In this document: piece by piece, positions 8,272 through 17,231 of the stretch
Numbering within the stretch: position 1 is the first letter of the stretch
Layout of the letters: every line of letters starts with the position of its first letter
Program-made: the position numbers and the translations under genes
DNA from: Fertoeibacter niger
GTDB lineage: Bacteria > Pseudomonadota > Alphaproteobacteria > Rhodobacterales > Rhodobacteraceae
NCBI RefSeq assembly: GCF_009380135.2
Contig: NZ_WHUT02000002.1
Span: 248,001 to 312,000 of the forward strand
Length of the DNA stretch: 64,000 nt
Reading direction: 5' to 3'
Notes under the pieces: generated by a model
What the model saw: only the letters and a program-made list of their open reading frames with translations
What the model was told of the DNA's origin: nothing
Databases searched by the model: none

Positions 8272-9653
8272 GATTCCAGCCATTTTTGATATTCCACCTC
8301 AGACCCTTGAAACAGACTATCCTTCAGGTCTTTGAATTGGGAACGTGCGCTATTGATCTGAAGTATGGTTGTGGCGCCGGGCTCGTTGACCTGCAATTCG
8401 CCATCAGTGTGCACCACCCCCGCCACCTCAAGCACCGCATGCAGCAGCACATCCGTCCCCGCCGCCGCCCATTCCGGGGAAATCTCTTCGGCCTCGTTGT
8501 GCGACAACCCGTCTACACAGGGGCACATCACCATCACCGTCGGCGCGACGCGGTTGATCCAGCAGGCGTCGTGGCCGGCGCCTGACACGATATCCATGTG
8601 GGAATAGCCCAGCCGTTCCGCCGCATCGCGCACCACCGTGACCAAGCCCGGATCGAATGTCACCGGGTCGAAATGGCCCACGGGCTCGATGTCGATGCCA
8701 AGGCCCAGTTCGGCGGCGATGGCGGGGGCCTCATCCTCCAGCCGTTCGCGCATCGCGGTCAGCTTGGCCAGATCGGGGCTGCGGAAGTCGATGGTGAACA
8801 CCGCACGCCCCGGGATCACGTTGCGTGAATTGGGGTAGACATTGGCCTGCCCCACCGCGCCCACGGCCCCCGGCTGGTGATCCATCGCGATGCGGTGCAC
8901 CAGTTCGATGATCCGCGCCATGCCAAGCCCCGCATTCACCCGCATGTTCATGGGGGTCGATCCGGTATGTGCGTCGCGCCCGGTCAGCGTGACCTGCAAC
9001 CACCACAACCCCTGCCCGTGGGTCACAACGCCGATCTCTTTGCCCTCGGCCTCCAGAATAGGCCCCTGTTCGATATGCAGTTCCAGCATGGCGTGGATTT
9101 TCCGCGCGCCCACAGGCTCATCCCCCACCCAGCCGATGCGGGCAAGCTCGTCGCCAAAGGCCTTGCCCTCGGCGTCCACGCGGCCATAGGCGTAATCTTG
9201 CGTGTGGATGCCCGCGAACACGCCCGAAGCCAGCATGGCGGGGGCATAGCGCGTGCCCTCTTCATTCGTCCAGTTCACCAGAACGATCGGGTGGCGGGTG
9301 CGGATGCCCGCGTCATTCATCGAGCGCAGCACCTCAAGGCCCCCCAGCACGCCCAGCACGCCATCATATTTCCCGCCCGTGGGCTGGGTATCCAGATGCG
9401 AACCCATGTAGACCGGCGGCAGATCCTCGGCTCCTGCGCGGGTGGCGAACATGTTGCCCATCGTGTCCACGCCCATGGTGCAGCCTGCATCCAGACACCA
9501 TTGCTGGAACAGCGCGCGGCCCCTGGCGTCATCATCGGTCAGGGTCTGGCGGTTGTTGCCGCCCGCAATGCCGGGGCCGATCGTGGCCATCTCCATCAGG
9601 CTGTCCCACAGCCGTGCGGAATCAATGCGCAGGTTCTGGCCCGGTGCCGGCAT
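8268..9653 (-). CDS. M20-family carbamoyl-amide hydrolase (beta-ureidopropionase / N-carbamoyl-L-amino-acid hydrolase type)
   Basis: A zinc-dependent amidohydrolase of the AllC/HyuC family. Metal ligands and neighbours are seen in MGSHLDTQPTGGKYDG, VNWTNEEGTRYAPAM and MLELHIEQGPILE, and the C-terminal catalytic region in SGAGHDACWINR and CPCVDGLSHNEAE. Together with the dihydropyrimidinase it would convert N-carbamoyl-beta-alanine to beta-alanine. The start at 9653 has GGGAG seven bases upstream. The protein is 461 residues long, about 45 longer than is usual: the canonical fold ends near residue 413, and the rest is a tail unlike the family, encoded by much less GC-rich DNA. Confidence 0.85.
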   Translation of the reverse strand: MPAPGQNLRIDSARLWDSLMEMATIGPGIAGGNNRQTLTDDDARGRALFQQWCLDAGCTMGVDTMGNMFATRAGAEDLPPVYMGSHLDTQPTGGKYDGVLGVLGGLEVLRSMNDAGIRTRHPIVLVNWTNEEGTRYAPAMLASGVFAGIHTQDYAYGRVDAEGKAFGDELARIGWVGDEPVGARKIHAMLELHIEQGPILEAEGKEIGVVTHGQGLWWLQVTLTGRDAHTGSTPMNMRVNAGLGMARIIELVHRIAMDHQPGAVGAVGQANVYPNSRNVIPGRAVFTIDFRSPDLAKLTAMRERLEDEAPAIAAELGLGIDIEPVGHFDPVTFDPGLVTVVRDAAERLGYSHMDIVSGAGHDACWINRVAPTVMVMCPCVDGLSHNEAEEISPEWAAAGTDVLLHAVLEVAGVVHTDGELQVNEPGATTILQINSARSQFKDLKDSLFQGSEVEYQKWLES

Positions 9654-9707
9654 CTGATTTCTCCCTGGCGGGCGGGGGTCTTGATGCCCCTTGCCCGGAA
9701 TCTCGGT

Positions 9708-9756
9708 CTGACCGTATGGTCAGGTTGAAGGCATCACAAGCTGACCAACCGGTCAA
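9708..9756. promoter_or_regulatory. two RutR-type operators between the hydrolase gene and rutR
   Basis: CTGACCGTATGGTCAG (9708-9723) and TGACCAACCGGTCA (9742-9755) are both TGACC-N4-GGTCA palindromes, close to the known RutR consensus TTGACCANNTGGTCAA. Their centres are 33 bp apart, about three helical turns. For the minus-strand hydrolase gene a plausible promoter is TTGTGA (complement of 9734-9739), 17 bp, TACGGT (complement of 9711-9716), whose -10 lies under the first site. Repression of both divergent units by the adjacent TetR-family protein is inferred. Confidence 0.8.
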
Positions 9757-9783
9757 GATTATTCTTCGGGAACACCTTTGGCC

Positions 9784-10434
9784 ATGACCGACGCCGCCCC
9801 CCTGCCCGACACGTCCCGCCCCCGCACCCGCGAGGAAACCCGGCGCGGGAATGAGCGTGCGATTCTGGCAGCGGCGGAAAAAGTCTTTGCCGAGGCGGGG
9901 TTTGGCGGGGCCACGATGCAGCTTATCGCCGATATGGCGGGGCTGCCGAAGGCCAATCTGCATTATTATTTCCCCACCAAAGAGGCGCTATACCGGCGCG
10001 TCGTGCAGAACATATTCGAGATCTGGCTGCATGCGGCCGATGTGTTTGACGGCGCGGATGGCCCTGTGGAGGGCATCGGTGCCTATATTGACGCCAAAAT
10101 GGAAATTTCCCGGCGGCATCCGGCGGGCTCGAAAGTCTGGGCGTCCGAGGTGATGCATGGGGCGCCGGTGATTCAGGATTATCTGGAAACCACGCTGCGG
10201 GAATGGACCGGGGGGCGCGCCGCGGTGATCCAGGGCTGGATCGACGCAGGCAAGATGGCCCCGGTGGATCCGGCGCATCTGCTGTATATGCTCTGGGCCA
10301 CCACGCAGCATTACGCCGATTTCGGCCACCAGATCGAGACGCTGAACGGCGGCAAGGCGCTGTCAGACCGGCAATGGAAGGCGGCCAAGGACAGCGTGAA
10401 GGCGATCATCCTGCGCGGTATCGGCGCGGTGTGA
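9784..10434 (+). CDS. rutR: TetR family regulator, RutR-like
   Basis: A 216-residue regulator. The N-terminal helix-turn-helix is ILAAAEKVFAEAGFGGATMQLIADMAGLPKANLHYYFPTKEALY. The C-terminal part (SEVMHGAPVIQDYLETTLREW) resembles the RutR/YcdC ligand-binding domain, which in E. coli binds uracil. Divergence from the ureidopropionase-dihydropyrimidinase operon and the two TGACC-N4-GGTCA palindromes in the intervening DNA support the RutR assignment. The ATG at 9784 is preferred over a TTG two codons earlier. Uracil or thymine as effector is expected from the family, not shown here. Confidence 0.82.
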   Translation: MTDAAPLPDTSRPRTREETRRGNERAILAAAEKVFAEAGFGGATMQLIADMAGLPKANLHYYFPTKEALYRRVVQNIFEIWLHAADVFDGADGPVEGIGAYIDAKMEISRRHPAGSKVWASEVMHGAPVIQDYLETTLREWTGGRAAVIQGWIDAGKMAPVDPAHLLYMLWATTQHYADFGHQIETLNGGKALSDRQWKAAKDSVKAIILRGIGAV

Positions 10435-10546
10435 CGGGGCATGGTGCGCTTGCATTCCCGTCAGGCTTTGCGCGCGGCCAAAGCCCGGCTATCATGCGTG
10501 CTGCGCCCGCAGGCGTAAACCGCCCCTGTCCCGCTTCCGCAAGGCC

Positions 10547-11167
10547 ATGATCACAGACATAGAAGAATACTTCACCCTAGGCTGCGGACGCTGCGCGCGC
10601 TTTGCCACAGCAGATTGTTCCACCCGGCACTGGGCGGGCGGTCTGGCGGCGTTGCGGCAGCTTTGCCTTGCGGCGGGGCTGACCGAGACGGTGAAATGGG
10701 GCCATCCCTGCTATATGCACGCGGGCCGCAACATCGCGATCTTCGGGGCGTTCCGCGACGATTTTCGCCTCACGTTCTTCAACGCCGCGCTGATGCGGGA
10801 TCCGGCAGGCGTTATGGAAAAGCAGGGCGCAAACACGCAGCATGCCGACATGATCCGCTTTACCGATGCGGAACAGGTGGCGCGGATTGCCCCCGTCATC
10901 GCCAGTTATCTGGCCGAGGCCATGGGCTACGCCGCACAGGGCAACAAGCCGCCCAAGGTGGAATCGGTGATCGACCTGCCCGATACGCTGACCGATGCGC
11001 TGGATGCCGACCCGGATCTGGCCGAAGCCTTTCACGGCCTGACCCCGGGGCGGCAGAAAAGCTATGTCATCGCGCTGAGCGGGGCAAAAACCGTGGCGAC
11101 ACAGGTGGCCCGTGTCACCCGGTTCCGTGACCGCATATTGGCGGGCAAGGGCGCGAACGAACGCTAG
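10547..11167 (+). CDS. YdeI/OmdA-like protein (DUF1801)
   Basis: A 206-residue soluble protein. The N-terminal half (LRQLCLAAGLTETVKWGHPCYMHAGRNI ... FRDDFRLTFFNAAL) matches the DUF1801 fold, and the C-terminal part (FHGLTPGRQKSYVIALSGAKTVATQVARV) matches the OmdA/YdeI bacteriocin-resistance-associated helical domain, a common fusion. The biochemical role of this family is poorly defined. It stands alone between the TetR gene and pobA, without an obvious operon partner. Confidence 0.75.
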   Translation: MITDIEEYFTLGCGRCARFATADCSTRHWAGGLAALRQLCLAAGLTETVKWGHPCYMHAGRNIAIFGAFRDDFRLTFFNAALMRDPAGVMEKQGANTQHADMIRFTDAEQVARIAPVIASYLAEAMGYAAQGNKPPKVESVIDLPDTLTDALDADPDLAEAFHGLTPGRQKSYVIALSGAKTVATQVARVTRFRDRILAGKGANER

Positions 11168-11171
11168 GCGG

Positions 11172-12398
<1,227 letters not shown>

Positions 12399-12426
12399 TC
12401 AGGGGTTTGTCTGGCACTATCACGAC

Positions 12427-13269
12427 ATGCAAAGCCAAATCCCCGCCTGGCAGCTTTATGGTGAAAGCCGGGTTTTCCCCGATATTCTGCATATCGAACG
12501 CATCACCGACCGGGCTGCGGGGCTGGATTGGGTGATTGCCCCGCACCGGCATCTGCACCTGCACCAGATCCTGCTGATCGCCAGCGGCGATGCGGTGCTG
12601 GAGGCGGACGGCACCCGGCATGTGGCAGACACGCCCGCGCTGATCAGCCTGCCGCGCGGCGTGGTGCATGGCTTTGCCTTTGCCAAAGGCACCGAAGGCT
12701 ATGTGCTGACCCTGCCGTTGCAGGAATTTCCATCGCTGTTCGGCGAGACTGCGCCTCTGGCGGCGGCGGCAGGCCAGTTCCGGCTGGGGCGGGCCTGCGC
12801 GGCCACGGCGGCGCTGTTCGACCTTCTGCATGCCGAATATCAGGCGGCAGGCCCCTTGCGCAACGCGCTGGTCGGGGCGCTGGCGGTGCAGATCATCTGC
12901 CACGCGCTGCGCGATCTGGCGGCGACGGGCGCGGCCCCGCCCGCGCAGGATGCCCGTCTGGCGCGGTTTGACAGCCTGATACTGGCACATTTCCGCCAGA
13001 AATGGCAGGTGGCCGACTATGCCCGCGCGCTGGGTCTTTCGCCCCGGCATCTGAGCAGGCTGTGTCAGGCGGCCACCGGCCTGACGGCCGCGCGGCAGAT
13101 CGAGGCTGCGACCTTCCGCGAGGCGCGGCGCCTGCTGGTCTATACCCGCATGCCGGTGGCGGCGGTGGGCTATCATCTGGGGTTTGATGACCCGTCCTAT
13201 TTCTCGCGCGCGTTCCAGCGCCATGCGGGGCTTGCGCCTGCCGCCTATCGCGCGCGGTTCGAGGGCTGA
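12427..13269 (+). CDS. pobR: AraC family regulator, PobR-like
   Basis: A 280-residue AraC-type activator. The N-terminal half has a cupin-like effector domain with the HRHLHLHQ motif and PRGVVHGFAF. The C-terminal half has the double helix-turn-helix: VADYARALGLSPRHLSRLCQAATG and MPVAAVGYHLGFDDPSYFSRAFQRHAGLAPAAYRARF. It is divergent from pobA with an 85-bp gap, the arrangement of PobR-type activators that respond to 4-hydroxybenzoate. Longer in-frame starts exist (12340 and 12391), but starting at MQSQIPAWQLYGE matches the usual length. Effector identity is inferred from context. Confidence 0.8.
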   Translation: MQSQIPAWQLYGESRVFPDILHIERITDRAAGLDWVIAPHRHLHLHQILLIASGDAVLEADGTRHVADTPALISLPRGVVHGFAFAKGTEGYVLTLPLQEFPSLFGETAPLAAAAGQFRLGRACAATAALFDLLHAEYQAAGPLRNALVGALAVQIICHALRDLAATGAAPPAQDARLARFDSLILAHFRQKWQVADYARALGLSPRHLSRLCQAATGLTAARQIEAATFREARRLLVYTRMPVAAVGYHLGFDDPSYFSRAFQRHAGLAPAAYRARFEG

Positions 13270-13329
13270 CCGGGTTTTACCCCTGCGACAAGGGCTTGAC
13301 CGCCACCGCGGCACGCGCTTTGCTGCGCC

Positions 13330-14019
13330 ATGACCGCTGATGTCCGTATCTGGCTGTTGCCCACCGAAAGTTGCGACGCGGCCACGCTTGACGCCGCGCA
13401 AAGGCTGCTGGACGGGGCCGAGGCGGCGCGCGCGGCGCGGTTCCATTTTGCCAGCGACCGGCGTGATTTCGTGCTGGCGCATGCGCTGCTGCGGCTGGCG
13501 CTGTCGGATGCCGCGCCTGCCCCGCCGCAAAGCTGGTGCTTCACCGCCGATGCCGATGGCAAGCCCCGGCTGAACCCGGGCCGTGCGGGGCTGCATTTCA
13601 ACCTGTCGCACACGCGCGGCATGGTGGGCTGTGTGGTGGGGGCAATGCCCGGTCTGGGGTTTGATGTTGAACATCTGGGGCGTGGTCCGGCGCGCGATCT
13701 GGCCGACACCGTGCTGTCGCCTGCCGAACGTGCAACGCTGCGCGCGCTTGGCCCCGAGGCGCGGGCCGAACGGTTCCTGCGGCACTGGACGCTGAAAGAG
13801 GCGCTGCTGAAGGCCACAGGCCATGCGCTGCGCCTGCCCCTGACGCAATTCGGTTTCGCGCTGGAGCCGATACGCCTTGACCCCGGCGGGCTGGAGCCGT
13901 TGGCGGGCCGCTGGCATTTCGAACAGCGGCTGCTGGCCCCCGGCCATGTGGCGGCGGTGGCACTGGCGGGCGGGGCGGCGTTGGTCGAATGGCGGGTGCT
14001 GGCGGCGCTGCCGGTCTAG
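13330..14019 (+). CDS. 4'-phosphopantetheinyl transferase (Sfp type)
   Basis: A 229-residue enzyme transferring the phosphopantetheine arm of CoA to carrier proteins. Visible motifs are the substrate-contact stretch FNLSHTRGMVGCVVG, the magnesium-binding GFDVE and the catalytic WTLKEALLKATG. Length and motif spacing fit the Sfp rather than the AcpS class. No polyketide or non-ribosomal synthetase is in the window, so the target is unknown and could be a housekeeping carrier protein. Its 3' end overlaps the convergent thioesterase gene by four bases. Confidence 0.85.
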   Translation: MTADVRIWLLPTESCDAATLDAAQRLLDGAEAARAARFHFASDRRDFVLAHALLRLALSDAAPAPPQSWCFTADADGKPRLNPGRAGLHFNLSHTRGMVGCVVGAMPGLGFDVEHLGRGPARDLADTVLSPAERATLRALGPEARAERFLRHWTLKEALLKATGHALRLPLTQFGFALEPIRLDPGGLEPLAGRWHFEQRLLAPGHVAAVALAGGAALVEWRVLAALPV

Positions 14020-14504
14020 GTCTCCTCCGGCTCGCCTTTGGCGGCCTTTTCCAGTCGTGCGGCAATCTCGCGCCGCAGCCCCCGGCGCAGTTCGGCGGCA
14101 CGGAAGCGGCGCTGGTCAGTGGGCCCCAGCGGCACATAGGGCGGCACCGGCGCCGGTTTGCCCTGATCATCGACCGCGACCATGGTGAAATAGCACGAAT
14201 TGGTGTGCCGCCTTGTGCCGGTGCGGATGTTTTCCGCCTCCACCCTGATGCCCACCTCCATCGAGGTGCGGCCCGCCATGTTGACCGAGGCACGGAACGT
14301 CACCAGTTCGCCCACGTTGATCGGTTCCTTGAACACCACCTGATCGACCGAAAGCGTAACCGCATATTGCCCCGAATAGCGCGAGGCGCAGGAAAACGCC
14401 ACGCGGTCCAGCAGGTTCAAGAGCGCCCCGCCATGCACCTTGCCGCTGAAATTGGCCATGTCGGGGGTCATCAGCACCGTCATCTCAAGGCGTCGCGGGT
14501 CCAT
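14016..14504 (-). CDS. acyl-CoA thioesterase, YciA/hotdog type
   Basis: A 162-residue hotdog-fold enzyme hydrolysing acyl-CoA esters. The core reads MANFSGKVHGGALLNLLDRVAFSCASRYSG with the HGG turn typical of acyl-CoA hydrolases, followed by VTLSVDQVVFKEPINVGELV. The Arg/Lys/Glu-rich C-terminus (ELRRGLRREIAARLEKAAKGEPEET) extends past the domain. The ATG at 14504 is chosen because GAGGAG lies just upstream; a longer frame reaching 14702 would overlap the regulatory DNA of the next gene. It probably has its own promoter. Confidence 0.85.
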   Translation of the reverse strand: MDPRRLEMTVLMTPDMANFSGKVHGGALLNLLDRVAFSCASRYSGQYAVTLSVDQVVFKEPINVGELVTFRASVNMAGRTSMEVGIRVEAENIRTGTRRHTNSCYFTMVAVDDQGKPAPVPPYVPLGPTDQRRFRAAELRRGLRREIAARLEKAAKGEPEET

Positions 14505-14676
14505 GCTTTTCTCCTCAGGCAGCATCGGCAGAAAAGCGGTTTTGCCACCGCGCCGCAATGGAATGTTGCCCGTCAGGGCGCAGATCCCGGCTGACATCGC
14601 CCTCTGTGGCAGACCGCGCTGTTTCCCACACCGTTGCCCAGCGGGAAGCGTGAACATGCATCTGAGGCGATGCTGG

Positions 14677-14711
14677 ATTGCATACGCATTCAATTCATGC
14701 AAACGTCATGG
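14677..14711 (+). promoter_or_regulatory. LacI-type operator plus half-site before the first SnoaL-like gene
   Basis: ATTGCATACGCATTCAAT (14677-14694) is an 18-bp imperfect palindrome centred on CG (7 of 9 positions match), and TGCAAACG (14698-14705) is a perfect LacI-family half-site 19 bp further on. Both resemble the sites at 17064-17106 and 31494-31513. It lies about 60 bp upstream of the start codon of the next gene. Confidence 0.55.
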
Positions 14712-14750
14712 GAATCTGACCCCGACCCCCAGAACGGCGATGGAGCCACC

Positions 14751-15902
14751 ATGAAATCCGCAGAGACCCCCAACAGCCCCGCCACGCCCCCTGCCCGGCA
14801 AAAGCCTGCCGGTGTGATGCAGGTGGAACGCCATGATTACGTCGATCTGGCCCCCACCAACCGGGCTCGCGCGCAGCCGATGCAGGGGTTTGACGACATC
14901 TATACCGACATCGTGGATTACATCGTGCGCTGCACCCACCGCATCTGGGATGAGCGTGACGTGGGCCTGATCTACACGCATTACACCCACAATTGCGTGC
15001 TCTACGGTTCGGCAGGCACGCTTTACACCCGCGAAGAGGTTGTGCGCGACACGATCCAACGGCTGGTATCGCTGCCCGAACGGCGCGGTATGGCAACCCA
15101 TGTGATCTGGAACGGCGATGACCAGCAGGGATTTTATACCTCGCATCTGGTGACGGGCACCGGGCGGCACAGCCAGCCGGGGCTTTATGGCCCGCCCACC
15201 GGGCGCGGCTTTACCTCGCGCACCGTGGCGGATTGCATGATATTCGAGAACAAGATCTACCGCGAATGGGTGGTGGCCGACCCGCTGTCAGTGATGAAGC
15301 AACTAGGCCTCGATACGCAGGCTTATGCGCGGCAGATGGCGCAGACCTATTTCGACAAGGGCCTGCTGGCGATCGACATCGGCGAAAACCGCCGGATGAT
15401 CGGGCAATACCCGCCGGATTCCACCCCCGACCTTTCCATCGCCCATAATGACCTGGAACGTGAAACGCTGACATGGCTGCATGAGGTGTTCAACAAGCGC
15501 ATGTTCGGCATGATCAAGGATGTCTATGCGCCCACCGTGCAGTATCACGGCCCGCTGATGGCCGAACTTTACGGCGTGGCGGCGGTGATGCACCAGACCA
15601 TCGGGCTGGTGGGATCCTTGCCCGATTGCAGCTATCAGCCGCAGCACATCTGTTCGACCCCCTGCGAGGAAGGCGGCACCAAGGTCGCCGTGCGCTGGAT
15701 CATGGAGGGGCACCACACCGGCTGGGGCCTGCTGCACGAACTGGGCGCGCCCACGGGCAAGCGGGTGCAGGTGATGGGCATGACGCATTACCATGTGAAG
15801 AACGGCAAGATCGTGGATGAATGGCGCGTCTATGACGAACTGTCGCTGTCGATGCAGGTGAAACTGGCGCAAATGGCCGACAAGCCTTCTGTTCTGGCGT
15901 AA
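14751..15902 (+). CDS. tandem SnoaL-like (NTF2-fold) protein
   Basis: A 383-residue protein made of two SnoaL/NTF2-like domains. The end of domain 1 reads GPPTGRGFTSRTVADC ... IYREWVVADPLSVMKQLG, and that of domain 2 GAPTGKRVQVMGMTHYHV ... IVDEWRVYDELSLSMQV; both show the family's G-x-P-x-G ... I-x-x-x-W ... D pattern. SnoaL proteins are cyclases or isomerase-like enzymes, but many have unknown catabolic roles. No signal peptide is present. GGAG precedes the ATG at 14751. Two further tandem paralogues and one single-domain paralogue lie within 12 kb, and a shared LacI-type operator links it to the importer operon. The reaction is unknown. Confidence 0.8.
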   Translation: MKSAETPNSPATPPARQKPAGVMQVERHDYVDLAPTNRARAQPMQGFDDIYTDIVDYIVRCTHRIWDERDVGLIYTHYTHNCVLYGSAGTLYTREEVVRDTIQRLVSLPERRGMATHVIWNGDDQQGFYTSHLVTGTGRHSQPGLYGPPTGRGFTSRTVADCMIFENKIYREWVVADPLSVMKQLGLDTQAYARQMAQTYFDKGLLAIDIGENRRMIGQYPPDSTPDLSIAHNDLERETLTWLHEVFNKRMFGMIKDVYAPTVQYHGPLMAELYGVAAVMHQTIGLVGSLPDCSYQPQHICSTPCEEGGTKVAVRWIMEGHHTGWGLLHELGAPTGKRVQVMGMTHYHVKNGKIVDEWRVYDELSLSMQVKLAQMADKPSVLA

Positions 15903-15912
15903 AGCGCGGATG

Positions 15913-15936
15913 GGCGGGGCGGTCAGCCGCCCCGCC
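15913..15936. terminator. bidirectional hairpin between convergent SnoaL-like genes
   Basis: A perfect 10-bp stem GGCGGGGCGG/CCGCCCCGCC with loop TCAG, followed on the + strand by a short CCCCTTTC tract. It lies in the 42-bp gap between two convergent genes, so it can end both transcripts. Confidence 0.65.
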
Positions 15937-15944
15937 TGCCCCTT

Positions 15945-17012
15945 TCACGCCCCCCGGCGAAAGATCGGCTGCATCCGCGCCAGCACATCCACGCCCATCT
16001 GCAACAGCAGGTCCAGCACATCCAGCGGCACCCAGTTTTCGCGGATAAGCCCTTCGTGGTGCAGGTAGAAATCCATCACCCGCATGGTCACGGGCTTGCC
16101 GGTGGCAGGCACGCCCAGAAAATCGGGGCCGACATGCATGGCAAAGACCGACGGCCAGCCGCCGGTGACGGAATAAGGCCCGTCACCTATGCGGATGTAA
16201 TGCCCGCCGCCGTGCTGCGCCTTCATGTCGGCGATCTCATCCCATTGCCCGCCGCCCTTGCGTTTGGGAAAGGCGCGGCGGAATGGCAGTTGGTGGTAAT
16301 CGACAAAGCCCTGCAAGCCGCGCGTCGTGCCGATGCCGCTGGGGCCATACCACATCATCTTCGGGTGCCAGTGGTCGCGCTGCGGCATGGCCAGCAGGCC
16401 CTCGCGCCCCTCGCCCCTCAGATCGTCATAGGCCCCAAGGGTGGCATGCATCGCCAGCGTCTGTGCAAGGCTGGCCGCCGATTGCACAGGGTCGGTGTCG
16501 TGGAACACCAGCCCGTCGCCGGTGATGGGGCCGGGCCACATGCCCTCGGTGCCCAGGCTGGGGGCCAAGGGCCAGAACCCGGCCTGGCGGATCACATCCA
16601 GCACATCCCACAGGCAGTTTGACTGCACGATGCGGCCATCCACCACCTGATGCACCTCGCCATAGCGGATGTAGACGGGCCGCCCGGTGGCGGGAATGCC
16701 CAGCCAGTCGCGGCGCATGGTGCCGCAGTAATGGCCCACCATCGCCACATAATCGCGGCCCGCGTAAGCACCGCCCACAACGATCAGGTCACGCCGTTCC
16801 AGATCGGGAAAGGCGGCGTGCAGCGGTGCCCAGGCCTGCGCGGCAATCGCCGCCGTGCCCGACAGGGTGTTGATCGGATGCGCGCCGCGCCAGACGGCAT
16901 CCGGCGCGTAAAGCGAATCGATCAGCCGGGGCACATCGGCGGGCCGGGCCTCGGCCAGCGATTGCAGGGCGGCGGTGATGCGGCGCTTGTGGGTCAGATG
17001 CGGGCTGTCCAT
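15945..17012 (-). CDS. tandem SnoaL-like (NTF2-fold) protein
   Basis: A 355-residue paralogue of the preceding protein, again with two SnoaL modules. Domain 1 ends GIPATGRPVYIRYGEVHQVVDG ... LWDVLDVIRQAG and domain 2 ends GVPATGKPVTMRVMDFYLHHEG ... NWVPLDVLDLLLQMG. The GxPATG-hydrophobic-D/E pattern is the SnoaL signature. AGGAG lies eight bases before the ATG at 17012. It is divergent from the importer operon and shares with it a 219-bp control region holding two LacI-type operators. It is cytoplasmic; substrate and reaction are unknown. Confidence 0.8.
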   Translation of the reverse strand: MDSPHLTHKRRITAALQSLAEARPADVPRLIDSLYAPDAVWRGAHPINTLSGTAAIAAQAWAPLHAAFPDLERRDLIVVGGAYAGRDYVAMVGHYCGTMRRDWLGIPATGRPVYIRYGEVHQVVDGRIVQSNCLWDVLDVIRQAGFWPLAPSLGTEGMWPGPITGDGLVFHDTDPVQSAASLAQTLAMHATLGAYDDLRGEGREGLLAMPQRDHWHPKMMWYGPSGIGTTRGLQGFVDYHQLPFRRAFPKRKGGGQWDEIADMKAQHGGGHYIRIGDGPYSVTGGWPSVFAMHVGPDFLGVPATGKPVTMRVMDFYLHHEGLIRENWVPLDVLDLLLQMGVDVLARMQPIFRRGA

Positions 17013-17063
17013 CGGTCATGCTCCTGGCGCTGTGGTGGTGGCAGAAAACGCGCTGCCGCATCA

Positions 17064-17106
17064 AATTGCAAGCCTATGCAGAAAAATATTGCAAGCGTAT
17101 TCACGC
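17064..17106. promoter_or_regulatory. pair of LacI-type operators in the divergent control region
   Basis: AATTGCAAGCCTATGCAGAA (17064-17083) and TATTGCAAGCGTATTCACGC (17087-17106) share TTGCAAGC-N-TAT-N-CA and have centres 23 bp apart. Both resemble the LacI-family consensus TGCAAACGTTTGCA. A plausible promoter for the + strand importer is TTGCAA (17089-17094), 17 bp, TAGCGT (17112-17117), whose -35 lies inside the second operator, as expected for repression. The adjacent LacI-type gene at 24149 is the obvious candidate binder. Confidence 0.6.
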
Positions 17107-17231
17107 CCTGTTAGCGTCTTTGCATGCCCCTTGCGGGGCCGCTGTCACAGCAAGGAATGCATGGCCACCCGGCCCAAAAGCACGCGGCGCAAAAGCCGCC
17201 ACCCAAGAAACACTCTCAACAGGAGATGGAT

